A stretch of DNA of 64,000 bases from Nematopogon swammerdamellus (lineage: Eukaryota; Arthropoda; Insecta; Lepidoptera; Adelidae): the NCBI GenBank assembly GCA_946902875.1, contig OX336355.1, forward strand, positions 8,391,347 to 8,455,346, read 5' to 3'. Positions 19,650 to 32,145 of the stretch are shown here, piece by piece. The position numbers and the translations under genes were made by a program. Position 1 is the stretch's first letter. Every line of letters begins with the position of its first letter. The notes beneath the pieces were generated by a model that did no database searches, was not told the DNA's origin, and worked only from the letters and a program-made list of their open reading frames with translations.

Positions 19650-20920
19650 TAAGGTACCCTTTGAAAACAGTGGATCGATAGATATAACCTGTGGATATAA
19701 CTAATATTTGATACAGTACAAATTTTCATACAGATTCTGACATTTCCTCAAAAAAGCGTTTGTGCGCAGGCACTTCGTGGATCCTTGAAGTTTTTTTAGC
19801 TTTTTTTTATTCAGTACGTTACGAACGGCACATGACAAACATTGGCTCCGGCACTAGATGTTAATCTGTCTCGAAGGAGCCGTATCATAGACATTGCGAC
19901 ATTATCAATTTTGCGCTCATCATAGCAGTTTTAGTTAGTTAAAAAATAGATGAAAAGCTAAGACTTAGATACTAAGTAAATGTAATTTATTATATGAATA
20001 TTAATGGCATGTCTTCAGAGGCATTTAGTTCGCCTACGAAACGGATTGTCGCCTCCTCGAAGGTGAAACTATTATAACAGCGGAATTCACAAATACAGTC
20101 TATAACTTCATATTCAAATTTCTAGTTTCCCGTTATGAAGATATAACGTTGTCCGATTCTATATGAATTTCATTATTCAGAATACACGTAATGCTGACCT
20201 GAGTATCAAGAACAGTGACCTACCTGAGCCTTTCGCCACGGAAGGATTCTACTTTTTGTTGCCCCCCTTCTTTTGTCTGGCTTCCGGAGGACGAAGGGGG
20301 AGGGGGGAGGAGGAAGAGGGAGGGGACACGCGCCGGTGGCCACGCATTGTCTCCGTGATACGTACGCCATTGAATTTGAATAAGCGTGATGGCAGCTGTC
20401 GATAGTTTCGGACGTTAGCACAATGAGTAAACACACCGATAAGCAGCACCAAACAGAGACAGATGGACAGACGGACAGATAGATAGATAGATGTTGACAA
20501 ATAGACGCAGAAGGAGGCACACTACGGTACGTACTACTGGTAGTGCTAGCTCGCTTAAAGTTTCCATATTGAATAACTGAAATGCGAATAATTTCTTCAA
20601 CTACTGACGCAATACTTGAAGTTGACCAACTATTCAATTTAATTGTTCTAAAACTTTCAAATTGTCTAGTTGAAGTAATTTAGCTTCATTCAAATTCCCA
20701 CTTCATTCAACTTAAATGTCAAGGTCTCATTCATTGAACTCAAACATTTAATTCGGCAGTGAAGCGCATAACGTGCGAAAGTCTTTGTCCACTTTGCAAA
20801 ATATCAAATCGTTTAGACTCCGTTGATACAAAAGGGAACTCATTGGTCTTGTTCAATGTTTAGTTCATGTCTTTATGTCTGTCTATAAAACCAGAAATCT
20901 CACCTCTCTCGTTTGAATAT
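19650..20920. other. Intergenic DNA with low-complexity tracts
   Basis: A purine tract (GGA/GGGGAGG) at about 20293-20328 and (GATA)n at 20475-20490. No gene recognised. Confidence 0.4.
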
Positions 20921-20959
20921 AGTGATTGAGCCAACCGAGTCAGTTTCCATAAAAAAAAA
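20921..20959 (+). mobile_element. SINE extreme 3' tail
   Basis: gattgagccaaccgagtcag and tttccataaaaaaaaa; only the last 40 bp of the SINE. Confidence 0.6.
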
Positions 20960-21654
20960 TGTCTGTCAGTCTGTATGCCTGGCTGTCTGTTCTCCGTCTG
21001 ATCATCCGTTTGGTTGTTCGCATGTCTGTCCGTCCGTCTAGTCCGTCGTTAGTTCATCAGTCTCTATTAAAGCGTCAGATCTAACGTAAAATATGTTAGA
21101 TTTCGTTCAACTTCCTATTAAAACCCTGCCAGAGTCTTTCTCGTAGTTGAGTACAAAAACGATGGATAAAGATAATGCGTTACAAGAAATATCGATGCAG
21201 TTAACACGTTCCCCTCCCTCGCGCGCAGTCGGCGAGTAAAAAACAATGACCAGACAGCTAACTAACTCGGGTCTGTCCCTACTACTTGCGTGACGCCTCC
21301 TACAGTGTTCTATATGTTTATATTCACATTTTTACAAATATTCTTTATAATATTAGCACTGTATCATTTATAAAAATGTACGTTACGTACGGTAATGTTA
21401 ACTGATTTCCTCGTGCTGTCAAACTGTGTTCTAACTAACAGACATTTTATCTCGAATGAGTTAAGTACTTCATTTCGGATTGTACCGGCTTCAAGGAGAC
21501 AGAACCAAGACTTGTGTTTTCGTAGTGTGCTCTTGTATTGAGCGTCATGAATTTGAGCTATTTAGACCCAGTTCAATACACCTTGGAAGAAGAGTCGGCA
21601 TTTTACAGGAATTTGTGTTTAATACCTATATGCAAGGTTGATTTTACAAAAATT
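20960..21654. other. Intergenic DNA
   Basis: CTGT/CCGT-rich low-complexity DNA at 20958-21060, then unassigned DNA. Confidence 0.35.
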
Positions 21655-21760
21655 ATGTGTCCGCCTTTGCACGTCAAGTAAATTTTATATTGCTCTTGTT
21701 TCTGCAGTGCTTTTCGAGCTAAAAAGTATTTTCTATTTCTATATATTTCTATCTGCCCAT
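21655..21760 (+). mobile_element. LINE 3' tail, family E, diverged
   Basis: gtccgcctttgcacgtcaag, then a decayed stretch ending ctatttctatatattt; truncated relative to 13133-13258. Confidence 0.45.
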
Positions 21761-24700
21761 TTTATTTAAGTCGAAGAAAAAATCGTCTGACTCGGTAGCT
21801 TGGTGCGATGCTTTGGCGTTTAATCGTCAAAGGTAATCGAAGTCGGGCCCGGTCGGCCTTTGGATCGATGATCGTCCGATAGTTGGGGCTGGCCGTTGTT
21901 ATATATAATACTGAGTTACATATAATACGCTTACATGGAATTGTTGGAAAACATTAATAGTTAGCGAATCTAGAAGTGGTTGGTGCGAATTTGAACGTGC
22001 AGACAACTACAGCTCGTATTTGTCGTAGGCCCGACGTAGACGACTGCAGCTTACTTGAAGTGGAAGAGATTATTTTGAAGAGCCAACTAAAAAAAAAGGG
22101 TTCTAACATAAGTTTTTACACGACTGTGATACGCATTTTCAGGGATTATTTGCCGCAAACATAGCATTATGACTTTATTAGAATTTTTTTGGTTTATTTT
22201 TTAATTTGTCCGTACTCCGTTTACTACAAATATTACTTTATCCGTAGCATTTATTTATTTAAATGTGTGTTTAATTAAGTATCAATTGTTAATTATTATG
22301 TTTAACCTGGAAATATGTTGGAGCATTGGAGAGAACAGTATCGAAATCCGTTGAGTCGTCCCCCAAAAATCTTGTTACCGAGTTCCACAAATGTTGAGAC
22401 ACATATTTGTAACATTTACGAACTCGTGTCATATTGACGGAAAGTTTTCTATTATTTTCTCTACAGTCGCAATCGCCTCTCGGAATATTTTTATTACTTT
22501 TATTTTCACACTAAATGGCCCTGTACCGTTTTCCCCCGGAGACCGCTCTCCGTATTTCGAGTCGTATTATCCGGATTCTCGGTAAAGTTATACGATGTTT
22601 CTGAGAAAAGAGAGCGAATAGCGATTTGGAAAAATTTTAAAAGCAAAGAGGGGTCATTCTTGAAATTGCCCTAATATTATTACAACGCGGAAACCGGTGG
22701 ATTCTTTGAATTCTTGTTTTGAATTGTTTAAGATTAAAGACGAAATATGCAGCCGTTATAAAATAAGCTCTGTTGTTCGTTTTTGCCAAATGTTTGTTTT
22801 ACACTTTCGGGCGAAAGACGAACATTTATCGGTGACTACGCCTTAGGAAGAAGGGGAAAGAAGATTAATATAAATATGTGTTTTATATACGTTTGGCTGG
22901 AGTTAATTTCATTATGTAATATAATATAATAATGCATTATCATTATTCAGACAAAAAAAAACCCAGAGTTGACCACATACATACACGGTAAAAATAAATT
23001 TATAATAATAACATAAAGTAGAGTAACCACCAACTATCGCTCGTAGCTTTGCCTCGCGTCGTCGTCTCGGAGAGCTCCGTACCGTAGCCACGGCCTGCAC
23101 CCGCCGCGCCGGCGTGCTTGGAGGATTGCCTCCCGCCATTGGCGGAAATTACCGTTTTTATTTAGATTTTGCATTAATTTTGTGTAGTTCTATTACTTTT
23201 TGTAAAATGTATGTAAAATTAATATAAAAATATTCTAAAAACGTTGAAATAAAGAAGAATAAGGTAATAATAGTATAGTCCGGATGTTTCTCTCTTTGGG
23301 ACCAGATCAGCGGTAGCCTGGGCTCGCCCCGCCGCGCCGCTGGTGGAAACTCCATTTGTTTTATAATAATTTTATATATAATTTTTGTATATTTTAGGTA
23401 TACATAGTTGTATGTAAAATTATTGTAAATAGATATAAATTAATAATACAGCAATCGTTTTATACACCTTGGGTTTTGTCATTCTTTCATCAGTCTTTTG
23501 CACACACAGTGTCATACATACGACATAGTACTCCGTGGACTCGAATCCAACTAGGACAATTCCATTAAAGTCAAGGACGTATTCCAGACGTCACCTGATC
23601 CGTAACAAGAATTCTAGGATTCTTCGACGCTGAAAATGAGATGGAGAGCGGCGCATTCTGAAAGTATGTAAAAGCTACTCCTGAAATTAGCATAACGCGA
23701 AGCTCTTAAAAGCCTAGCTCAGCCTACAACAAGAGCTAACCTACAATTATCACTTGACGGACAGATATACAGGCGTAGCGTTTTGTAATAAAAAAAATAT
23801 TAAAAAAAGACCTCAACTAATCTTGCAGGTGAGGTCGTAATCAAAAAAGATTAAATTAATAACAAACATACATACAATGTTCTCGGACAACAATAGCAGC
23901 ATGCCGAATAATAGACAAGACTTGATATATACTGATAAATTGAAAAATAAAACCTACCTCATTGATGGAACGGTGCCCTCAGAATACAACATTATGAAAA
24001 AGAAGCAGAAACATTACTTTTACTCCTATCTTCCTACTTAACCAATGGGCCGACGCGAGCGAAGCGCAGCCCGTGCAAAAGTTAGCATACTAAAACCCAC
24101 AATACATCTTACACTTCAGCTTTAGTGTAACGGTCATGTCGGACGAATTTCTTAACCACAACAAAACCTCGAGTCTTAAAACAATGTTTGTCTAAGCCTC
24201 GAAGCATCTGACGCTTTTCCGAAATTTCGATGCAATTTAAATTGTTAATTTCCTTCCCCCTCCCCCCACTTATCTATGCTAAGTCGTTAGAATGAGACAG
24301 ACGTAGAATAAAAGGACGCTTAATTCTGCCGCATCTATTAGCGTCTTGTTTCTTGATATTTTTTGACCTTTTGTTGAATTATTGCTACGAATTTATCTCC
24401 TTTTTTTTCAAGGAATGAAAAGATTTCTTTGGAATTATCTGTTACCTCCAATTCGATGACGAATTATATCTAAATTAAATTATTCAATTGTGATCCGCAC
24501 TATACGACACCGACCAAAAAAACTTATAACTAAAATTTAAACTATCTTTTAAATCAAAACTAAATCTATAATATAATTAACTTATTAAATAAACGTACCT
24601 ATCTAAAATGTAAATGTAATGTCCAAGATAAAACTCCTAAGCATAGTTTATAAACCTTCGTCCAAAACCGCCAATGTCGTGAGAGGAGCTCCTGGGAAGA

Positions 24701-25164
24701 GCTGGTAGTAAGTACTGATATTGAAATTCAGTTACTGAATACAATATTCTTTCAAGCACCTAATCGCAACGCTTCAGCTACCAGCTTCGCCAGTAACCAT
24801 CTGAGTCAAGCAGTAGTGGTTAGCCGCTTGAGTGAGCTCTGAACCCAGTGAACTCTGAAACTCTACAATTTAAATTTCTTCAAGGTGAGCATCGGGGTGC
24901 AGTGCAACTATCCGGAAGTTTCGTTTGTCGATTTTTCCGATCAATGCAGTACACTTCATTTCCAATTGATTTCACTTAATTTCAGTAGTAGTTTAACCAG
25001 TCACTCGGAAAATTGTTATTTAAATTACATGCATAAGTGAAAATGTTATCTAAGGGAATAGGCATCATTTGTAGTGATGCCTATCTAACTCAAAATGAGA
25101 GAAAGTGGATTGGTGCAAATCGACAGGTTCGAATTCACTGGATCTCGCAAACGAGACCTTTGCT
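21761..25164. other. 3.4 kb of AT-rich DNA without recognised features
   Basis: Scattered short frames only. A GC-richer stretch at 23040-23150 and again at 23300-23345 (each with gccgcgccg) is the only contrast. Neither repeats nor gene motifs are visible to me. Confidence 0.4.
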
Positions 25165-25572
25165 TAAGCGGCGGGTGGCCGAGTGGTTTGGGCATCGGCT
25201 TCTCATGCGGGAGGTCCGAGGTTCGAATCCGTCGGCGTGTACCAATGAGTTTTTTCTGACGAAAAAAATTACGTGCATATCTACACCCGCTGCTTCACCG
25301 TTCGGAACCGGTGTAAAACTGTAGGTCCCTTCCCTTGCCCCTTACTAGGTGGTAGGCTCAAATTGTAGCCGACTGGGTTGGTACCACCGTACTGGATGTA
25401 AGATGGCCGCAAGCAACCTCGGTTGTGTTCTCCTCTAGTCCAGTATAGCCAGCAATCCAGGGAAGTCTCCGGTATGGCACCTACCTTCTCGGAGGTGATA
25501 TTGGCTGGTTAGAGCATGTGCTTTGGCCCCTCCGACTCAGCCACCCATACCGGATTACATAAAAAAAAAACC
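25165..25572 (+). mobile_element. tRNA-derived SINE, near full length (type b)
   Basis: Head: A box tggccgagtgg at 25176-25186 and canonical B box ggttcgaatcc at 25220-25230, spaced as in a class II (Leu/Ser-like) tRNA. This is an RNA polymerase III promoter, not a tRNA gene, because the acceptor stem does not close. The body starts at gtgtaaaactgtaggtccc and includes ggtggtagg and ggttggtaccaccg. The 3' tail (aggtgatattggctgg...gactcagccacccatac) differs from the tail of types a and c. Ends in a 10-A run at 25561-25570. It resembles the tRNA-derived SINEs of noctuid moths. Mobilisation would depend on a partner LINE. Confidence 0.88.
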
Positions 25573-26534
25573 ACGAGCCTCTCAACCTCTAATCTTACCT
25601 CTTTATGATCCGCTCAAAGTTGATCCGAATGTGATCTGAAGAAACTCATAGGACCGATTTCATCTGCTGTCTAACTCTCAACAACAACAGATAACTGTTA
25701 AACGAAACTTAACCGGAGCTGGTGAAATCAGCCAATAGTGTTAATACGTCCTCGTACGTGATTAATTTCATGGTGTGTTTTATGTGCGCATTCATGTCTA
25801 TGCTTTTAGTTTCGTCCGAAAAAGATAGATATTTGTCAGATGTATGGAGAAGAAAATGTTTCTGATGTACAATGATCTCTATTCTTTTTTTCTTTCTTTT
25901 GACAATCGCAGATATTTGCCAAAGATACGGAGATGAAAGGTGAAGTTTGCCCGTTTTCGTCCTGTTTCTTTGCGAATACTCGTTACATTTCCGATTCGTC
26001 TGTATGTTTCTCCAGCGGGCTGGGTGACACGTTGTTTGCTCTCATCGCAGTTGTTCGCGCTTTACGTTCAGATTACGAGCCCATAAACACTCCATTTTGA
26101 GGGGAAACGTAAAAAGTAACGTCATTTTTCTCCGGGACTCTGTCGACAACAATGGGGCGGTGGGGTGGGCAAATGAATATGTTTGAGAGTGTCTTATGAT
26201 CGTAGCGCTGCCGCGTCGCGTCGGGTGCGGTAAACTTTGAACACTCTTCCTGTAAGCGGTGTGTGTTCATCTTGTTGGGGGAGGAATATTAAAATTTTAT
26301 ATTTCGTTTATGGCGGTTTTGCATTTTATGTGTGGCTGTTCGGGCATGAATAGACTGTACTGAATTTGGGTTTACATTTTCAAACAAATTATTTTATGCT
26401 ATATTTTCATATTTATGTGCATAATCATTGTCATTCCGGTGAAGATGGGTCTTGAGGGAACTTGCACGTGCATTAACAGTGCCAATGTGCTGTTGTAGGC
26501 AATGTTTGCTGTAATAAATTACATACTGCAACCA
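25573..26534. other. Intergenic DNA
   Basis: No feature recognised. Confidence 0.35.
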
Positions 26535-27012
26535 GCGAGCTTGTATGAGAAATATTATGAGAATGGAAAAAGGTGATATACTCAATAAGGTGCGACGGTA
26601 CTTCACGCCGGGCCAAAAGCTGCTTTTGTACAAATCACAGATTAGGTCCTGCTTGGATTACTGCTCGCTGTTTGACGCGATGCAGCCGTCCCCTTTCCAC
26701 CATCGCACAACGCGCACGCTGGACTTACCGCGAATGCATACCAATCGGTTCTGCAGATCTTTCGTCTACAGAACCGTTAAACTCTGGAACGCTCTCCCTG
26801 CCCATGTATTTCCCCCTACGTACAGTCTTGGGTCCTTCAAGACGGGCGTGAATAGGTCCTGTCCGCAACCTCCCCATACGACCGAATGTCCATGGGCGTC
26901 GTTATACACTTTATGGGGGGTTTAAGGGCGTCAGAGTTGTCAGAGCAAAGGCATGTGGGGACCCGTTGTTTCTGGCTACCCCATTGGAAAACAGACTTTA
27001 CGTTGTGGGCAT
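26535..27012 (+). mobile_element. LINE family D fragment split by a family C fragment
   Basis: gtatgagaaatattatgaga (26544-26563) and gcgtcagagttgtcagagca...ttgtttctggctacccc (26929-26985) are the two halves of the family D C-terminus seen whole at 10480-10612 and 59319-59420. The 26565-26930 LINE fragment separates them. Confidence 0.6.
26565..26930 (+). mobile_element. LINE ORF2 C-terminus, Jockey/CR1-like (family C)
   Basis: Frames give VRRYFTPGQKLLLYKSQIRS and then, after an internal deletion, RSFVYRTVKLWNALPAHVFP and YSLGSFKTGVNRS. These are standard C-terminal motifs of non-LTR reverse transcriptase ORFs. The catalytic domain is absent. The 3' part matches 50985-51200. Confidence 0.8.
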
Positions 27013-27350
27013 ATGAGGAAAATATATTAAATTACAGTTGGCGTCGAATTTGATAATAAAAGTATAGAAAACATTCATAATCCCGAAGCGAGGTCGAAGA
27101 GGTTCGAGGGGTCGCTATTTCGGGGAGAATGTTCTCTAATCCCGCGTTATATTCGTTTTGAAACGCTTAGCATTTCCAGTCGCTCGGCCACTACAAATGA
27201 AATGAAATGAATAATGTATGACCGGCGAAGGGTTAAAATCAAATAGTTTAAAAGGCTAGAGGGGCATTAACTGGTAAAAATCATAAATTGTGTACACAAT
27301 CACAATTTAAATTTTGTAGGCTCAATAGCTGTGCCTTAGAGTCCATCGGA
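27013..27350. other. Intergenic DNA
   Basis: Nothing assignable. Confidence 0.35.
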
Positions 27351-27480
27351 CACAGCCAATAACACAACTTCTCGCGAAACCACACTCAACTTGGTTGCAT
27401 TGCCAGCAACAAGGTGGACAAAAAGGTTCTCGTGGATTTTATATTTTATATGCCGCGGAGAATCACTTGCGAAAGTGATG
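27351..27480 (+). repeat. Dispersed repeat F, copy 1
   Basis: gacacagccaataacacaac then tcgcgaaaccacactca, ggtggacaaaaaggttc and gcgaaagtgatg; shared with 29494-29700. Confidence 0.6.
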
Positions 27481-27633
27481 ACTGGAGTGAAGCGAGAGAG
27501 AACGAGAGAGAAAAGAACTTTACGCGAAATAAACTCCGTGAATCTTTATGAATCACGGCACAGGAGTTGTAGGGAATGCTCTCAACGGAAATGTAAAATG
27601 TATGTCTGTTACATTGTTTTTTTTATTTTTTTT

Positions 27634-27918
27634 ATGGTAACTGTCACGGTTGGCTCCGCCTACAACATCACCTACAACATGCGTGATGCCAGCTCATAAC
27701 ACCGGGTGAACTTAGTGCCACGTCAGTGCTTCCCTTCGGTCGTGCCGGCTACACTGAACTGAACGGAAAACACAAACTATTTACATAGCCGTTTCGACCG
27801 ACCTTTCATTCAGTGCGGTGGTATCATCCCGGGCGTCATATCCCTTAGTCGCCTTTTACGACATACACGGGGAGAGATGCAGTGGGGCTATTCTTTTAAA
27901 GTACCGGCCCCACACGGT
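27634..27918 (-). mobile_element. SINE with head c
   Basis: On the minus strand: ccgtgtggggccggtacttt...aatagccccactgcatctct...cgtaaaaggcgactaaggga, then the common body (partly deleted) and the tail gttatgagctggcatcac. Poly-T at 27619-27632 is the poly(A) tail. It has the same architecture as 53957-54280. Confidence 0.85.
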
Positions 27919-28034
27919 ACAAATGTATCAAATTTATCTCTTTCATACTTGTGGACACGCGTATCAAAACTCATCGTATAAATTGTGTGCATTTCGGATT
28001 AGTGTTGGGGGCGAAAACAGTCCGACCGACATAC

Positions 28035-28110
28035 GTTTATTTATTGCGGTGGTATCTATCCGGGCGGGCCCCTACCGCCTAGATAGGAAAGTGATCTACA
28101 GTTTTACATG
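28035..28110 (-). mobile_element. SINE body fragment
   Basis: gcggtggtatctatccgggc...ctaccgcctagataggaaag and ctacagttttaca: the complement of the SINE body start, diverged. Confidence 0.6.
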
Positions 28111-28784
28111 ACAGTTCTACACTTTTGAATTCTTCCGTTAAAACCTTGAAACATGCCCCATAATGCTCGCTATCTCTCCGGTAACCCTTTATCTAATTAT
28201 TTTTAATTCCCAGCGTTTCCGTGACGGAAGTGAAAGCTAGTTTGTCTGGATTTATTAGCTTTTCGAAAATATTTATAGGTATTTAAGACGTATTTAGGGC
28301 TATCTTTAAAACTGCTTATGTCAGAGGGGGGACAGCGAGGTCGAAATTAAAATAATCTTAATTCTAAAATGTATACTTATGAAATAAACATACGTATTTG
28401 CTCGGAAAGTCTAGTTTAGGGTTTATAACCCGTCCGAATATTAATCACAGACTGGAAGCACGTGTCGGTCGAAACGGCATTTAAATTAAAATAATCCGTG
28501 CACAGATGAAGAGGTCTTATTCCAATAAATGATTTAAATTTGAATTTGACATAAAAACCTGTGGTGTTTTTCGTCTAGTGCAGTGTGGCACGACCAAAGG
28601 TAACTACACCGTAGCTTCGATAATAACAAGGTGCGATTGGCTGACATCACCTATGTATGTGCTAGCTAGGTGGTGTAGCCTGGTCAGTCATGATTACATA
28701 CCTACATAACTAGTAGGGGAGAGGAAGGGAAGCGATTTGCATTTCGAAACATGAAGTAACTTTTCTTTATGAGAGAAATTATGT
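28111..28784. other. Intergenic DNA with an old SINE scrap
   Basis: 28430-28700 holds diverged SINE words (cggtcgaaacggc, gtgcagtgtggcacgacc, ggctgacatcacc). Otherwise nothing. Confidence 0.4.
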
Positions 28785-29101
28785 ACCGTGTGGGGCCTGT
28801 AAAAAAAATAGCCCCACTGCATCTGTCCCCGTGCGCGTCGTAAAAGGTGGCTAAGGGATATGCCGTCCTAAGACCGAAAAGCCACCTTCCACCTTGACAC
28901 GGTTATTCCACTGAATCATGCAGCAGGCGGGTCATTGTGCCTTACTTGCTGCTTGATAGTTAGTTATTTTGTCCGAATACTTTGCGAAACGTGGTGGTCG
29001 GGCTTGTGCTGTAATTTACCAGAGTACATGCAGCACAACCCAGATTACTCCGCTTAGCCCGATTGTCGGGATACAGCGTGTCGTATGTATGTATGTGTGT
29101 A
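28785..29101 (+). mobile_element. Dispersed repeat P, full length
   Basis: Begins accgtgtggggcc, passes aatagccccactgcatctg and gtcgtaaaaggtggctaagg, and ends gattgtcgggatacagcgtg and (TATG)n. About 320 bp, non-coding, probably a SINE-like passenger of a LINE with the same short-repeat tail. Other copies are at 31781-32082, 33685-34012, 35249-35380 and 40221-40538. Confidence 0.85.
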
Positions 29102-29493
29102 GAACTTAGGTTAAACCGGACCGGGCTTTCTGTCTCCAAGTACAAAAGACAGAATCAGAAAGAAAGTGATTCTCGTCGTCGGGTATCAAACTCCCATGCC
29201 TCACGCAAGAGAGGCAAGGCCACGGTCACGGCAATGGTCACGGGCTGCTCAAAAACTGATTCACATTGCACAATAGAAATTATACACAATTTAAGATTGT
29301 GACTCCAATGCGCAACTTAAAATTTATTATTCTCGCTTCGGTGGTTCGGAGCTGGAACTGCACCAAGACGATCATGGAAATGGAAGGCATCATACATTAC
29401 GCAATACGGGAGACTTATTACGAGAGCTATTAGAAAATAACTGGGAAAATGTCAAATAGCAAATAGCCCAAAACTTCAACGGAAGATCAGACA
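29102..29493. other. Intergenic DNA
   Basis: No feature recognised. Confidence 0.35.
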
Positions 29494-29700
29494 CAGCCAA
29501 TAACACAACTCGCGAAACCACACTCAGAGAGGCGCCATGTCAGCTCGCGATGATCAAGGCGGACAAAAAGTTCGTCGTTTAATTTATTGATTGGCACTCC
29601 TTTTGAATATCCCCAATGGTAGAGAACACATTCACAGGAAGACCGTTCCACATTTTCGCCATACGACAGAGGAACGATTTCGAAAGTGATGTGTTCTCAG
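29494..29700 (+). repeat. Dispersed repeat F, copy 2, left part
   Basis: gacacagccaataacacaac, then cgcgaaaccacactcag and ggcggacaaaaagttcg. It is continued after the RTE insertion by ttgggtgtcaacaatatatt at 30180. Confidence 0.6.
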
Positions 29701-30170
29701 TTTAAAGACCCCTATATATGACCAGTGTGTCCTCCCGGTTATGACGTACGGGTGTGAAACGTGGACTCTGACGGTCGCTGTTGTCCAAAGGTTGAAAGTT
29801 GCCCAGCGAGCAATGGAGCGAGCCATGCTGGGAATATCGCTACGTGATATGGTGCGTAACGAGGCAATCCGCCGACGCACCAAAGTAGTCGATATTGGAC
29901 ACCGGGTGGCTAAGCTCAAGTGGCAGTGGGCTGGGCACGTTAGCCGAAGAGACGATGACCGTTGGAGTAACCGTGTCCTACACTGCGGCCGTGGACAGGA
30001 AAACGGAGTGTGGGAAGACCACCCGCCAGGTGGGACGACGACATCAAGTACGCCGGCGGAAATCAGTGGTTCCGTATCGCTGAAGGCCGGGAGGACTAGA
30101 GGAAAATTGGAGAGGCGTATGTCCAGCAGTGGACGCTTACACGCTGACTGACTGACTGACTGACTGACTG
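29701..30170 (+). mobile_element. RTE-clade LINE, copy 2, with target duplication
   Basis: 5'-truncated RTE fragment flanked by the 10-bp duplication TGTTCTCAGT (29692-29701 and 30171-30180; the last base is shared with the element edge). The coding stretch begins YDQCVLPVMTYGCETW and is frameshifted by a missing base near 29985 relative to copy 1 (ctacactgcgg versus ctacactggcgg). The tail is (TGAC)n at 30144-30170. A dead copy whose edges show it arrived by target-primed insertion. Confidence 0.9.
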
Positions 30171-30520
30171 TGTTCTCAGTTGGGTGTCAACAATATATTG
30201 TTCCGAGCGAATCCGCCGGGTGTGGCGGGGATGGATGGGGGCGACGGGAGAAATGAGGTGTAAATAAATATTAACAATTCCATGACAATTCCACACCCAG
30301 AGGAATGATTTTGAGAATCGATGGATGGCTCCTGAAAATTCTAATGTCAACAACAAAATGGTGTTCAGTTTATCTGCGACGAGTGCTGCTAAGATAGGTT
30401 TAGGTTGGGCGGCAAGCATACACGTTCCTCCGAGCAGTCACGCCGAGAGTTAGTTGGTGCACACAATTTTCACTTTCCGAATTTTGCAAATGCGTTTCTT
30501 TCCGACGAGTCGCTCTACGA
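30171..30520. other. Repeat F right part and flank
   Basis: Continuation of the sequence interrupted by the RTE copy, to about 30390; beyond that nothing assignable. Confidence 0.4.
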
Positions 30521-30600
30521 TTCGGATTCCGTGTAAAACTGTAGGTCCCTTCGGTTATTTTGCTTAGGTTAAAACTCACCCGGTTTACACGGAATGGAAA
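30521..30600 (+). mobile_element. SINE body start, fragment
   Basis: ggattccgtgtaaaactgta and ggtccctt mark the head/body junction of the SINE family; truncated after about 70 bp. Confidence 0.6.
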
Positions 30601-31780
30601 TTGAATTGCGAATATGTGTGGTGTGTACCGGCCGGAAGCAACATTTTCAGGACATTCCCGGCGCGTGGCAACACGAAACTCCACCGGAATTGTTGCAAGT
30701 GCTGCTCGAGCGTCTGGGCAGTGCGACGACGCAGCTGCGCTGGCGATAACCCTTATATCTGAACCGTTTACGCACAATATGTCGACATGACACGAATAAA
30801 GAATAATATCTTGACGGAGTGTAAAAATACATGTCTACTCGCGAGCGTCTCGCTGCTGCTACAAAATCTAATTTTCACTCCACCCGTAGAGCCCCGGTGT
30901 ATATGAATGAAACCATCAAAAACATTTGTGTCGGGACTCGAAACTCGAAGTGAAATTAAAAAAAATCGAAATTCGAAGAAGAATTGTTTAGCTTATAAAC
31001 TTGCGAATCTCGTTTCACAGGAGAAATGGTATAGGTACCGAAAGATTATAGCAGACCATTCCGACAAGTGAAGGCCGGGAGGACAGGAGCAAAATTGGAG
31101 AGGCGTAAATGAAGAAATTTTTAATTACAATTTTGAATATTTTGATAGATTCTAGGACGCTGTTTTAACCGATAAAATGTGCCTGTATAAAATGGCTAAT
31201 ATCACGCTATCGTTTATAGAGAATGTTCTGTATAGTTGGAAACTGTTCAGTCGCGGAGTTAAATCGAAGACTTACTTCTAATTAAACTAAGCTATGATTT
31301 CATTATAAAAAATCGATACACCGTATGACTCCCGCGGGAGACACGTAGCGGGTTGTTGTGTTATTAACATTCCAGAACAATTCCGACTCAATCCTATTAT
31401 TATACAGCAGTCCAGCGTACACCGTCACGCCGTCATGCGAGAGGGGCAGTTAGATACTATCACGTTTGTTCTATTGAAATTAATTGAATTGCAATCTATT
31501 GCCGGGAAGCGTGCGAATAATACGTATGCGAGTTTGAATTGGTGAAAATCCATTGACATAGGTTGAGCCGTTCTAGAGTTTGCTTTTCGCTTCGTTTATA
31601 CCGAGCACCTACAGGAAAGATGTTGCATTTAATATGTGGTGTCTAAATGTTCTAAGGGTGATGATAATGAATCGATAATATGAACATTGATAACTATTTT
31701 AAAGACATGGAAAGCAAGCAAATTTAAATACTAGTTTCAATAGTAGTTCATTTTGCCATAAAGAACACACAACGTAACAA
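30601..31780. other. Intergenic DNA
   Basis: 31069-31107 (gaaggccgggaggac, then aaaattggagaggcgt) is a scrap of the RTE 3' end. Otherwise no feature. Confidence 0.4.
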
Positions 31781-32082
31781 AATACATACATATACCATAC
31801 ATAACGCTGCATCTGGCTGGACAGACAGGGTAAACAGAGTAATCGGTGTTGCAAGATCTCAGGTAAATTGCAGCACAGCACCGACCGCCGCGCTTATTAA
31901 GTATTAGGACAAGATAACAGCAATTACGACACGAAGACCTTACCTTCTCATGACTGGGTGAAAGGACCACGCCAAGGGTGAGAAGAGAGTGTGGTTACCC
32001 TGTCGCTCTTTAGCACGGCATATTGTCCTTATCCCTTAGTTGCCTTAGGAGAGATGCAGTGGGCCTATACACCACGTGCTAT
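31781..32082 (-). mobile_element. Dispersed repeat P, diverged
   Basis: Complement of 33685-34012: ccatacataacgctg, ggtaaacagagtaatcggtg, cagcacagcaccgaccgcc, gagagatgcagtgggc. Confidence 0.75.
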
Positions 32083-32145
32083 ATAATACGGTCCACTATA
32101 GATACAGTTCGGTAACAATTAACAAACAATACAAGAATATCGAAA

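Noticed and set aside
19397..19729. piggyBac transposase remnant in the minus-strand frame
   Set aside because: No transposase motif is recognisable; the case for piggyBac rests on ends only.
25165..25240. Genuine tRNA gene
   Set aside because: A and B boxes are good, but the acceptor stem does not close and the sequence runs straight into a SINE body.
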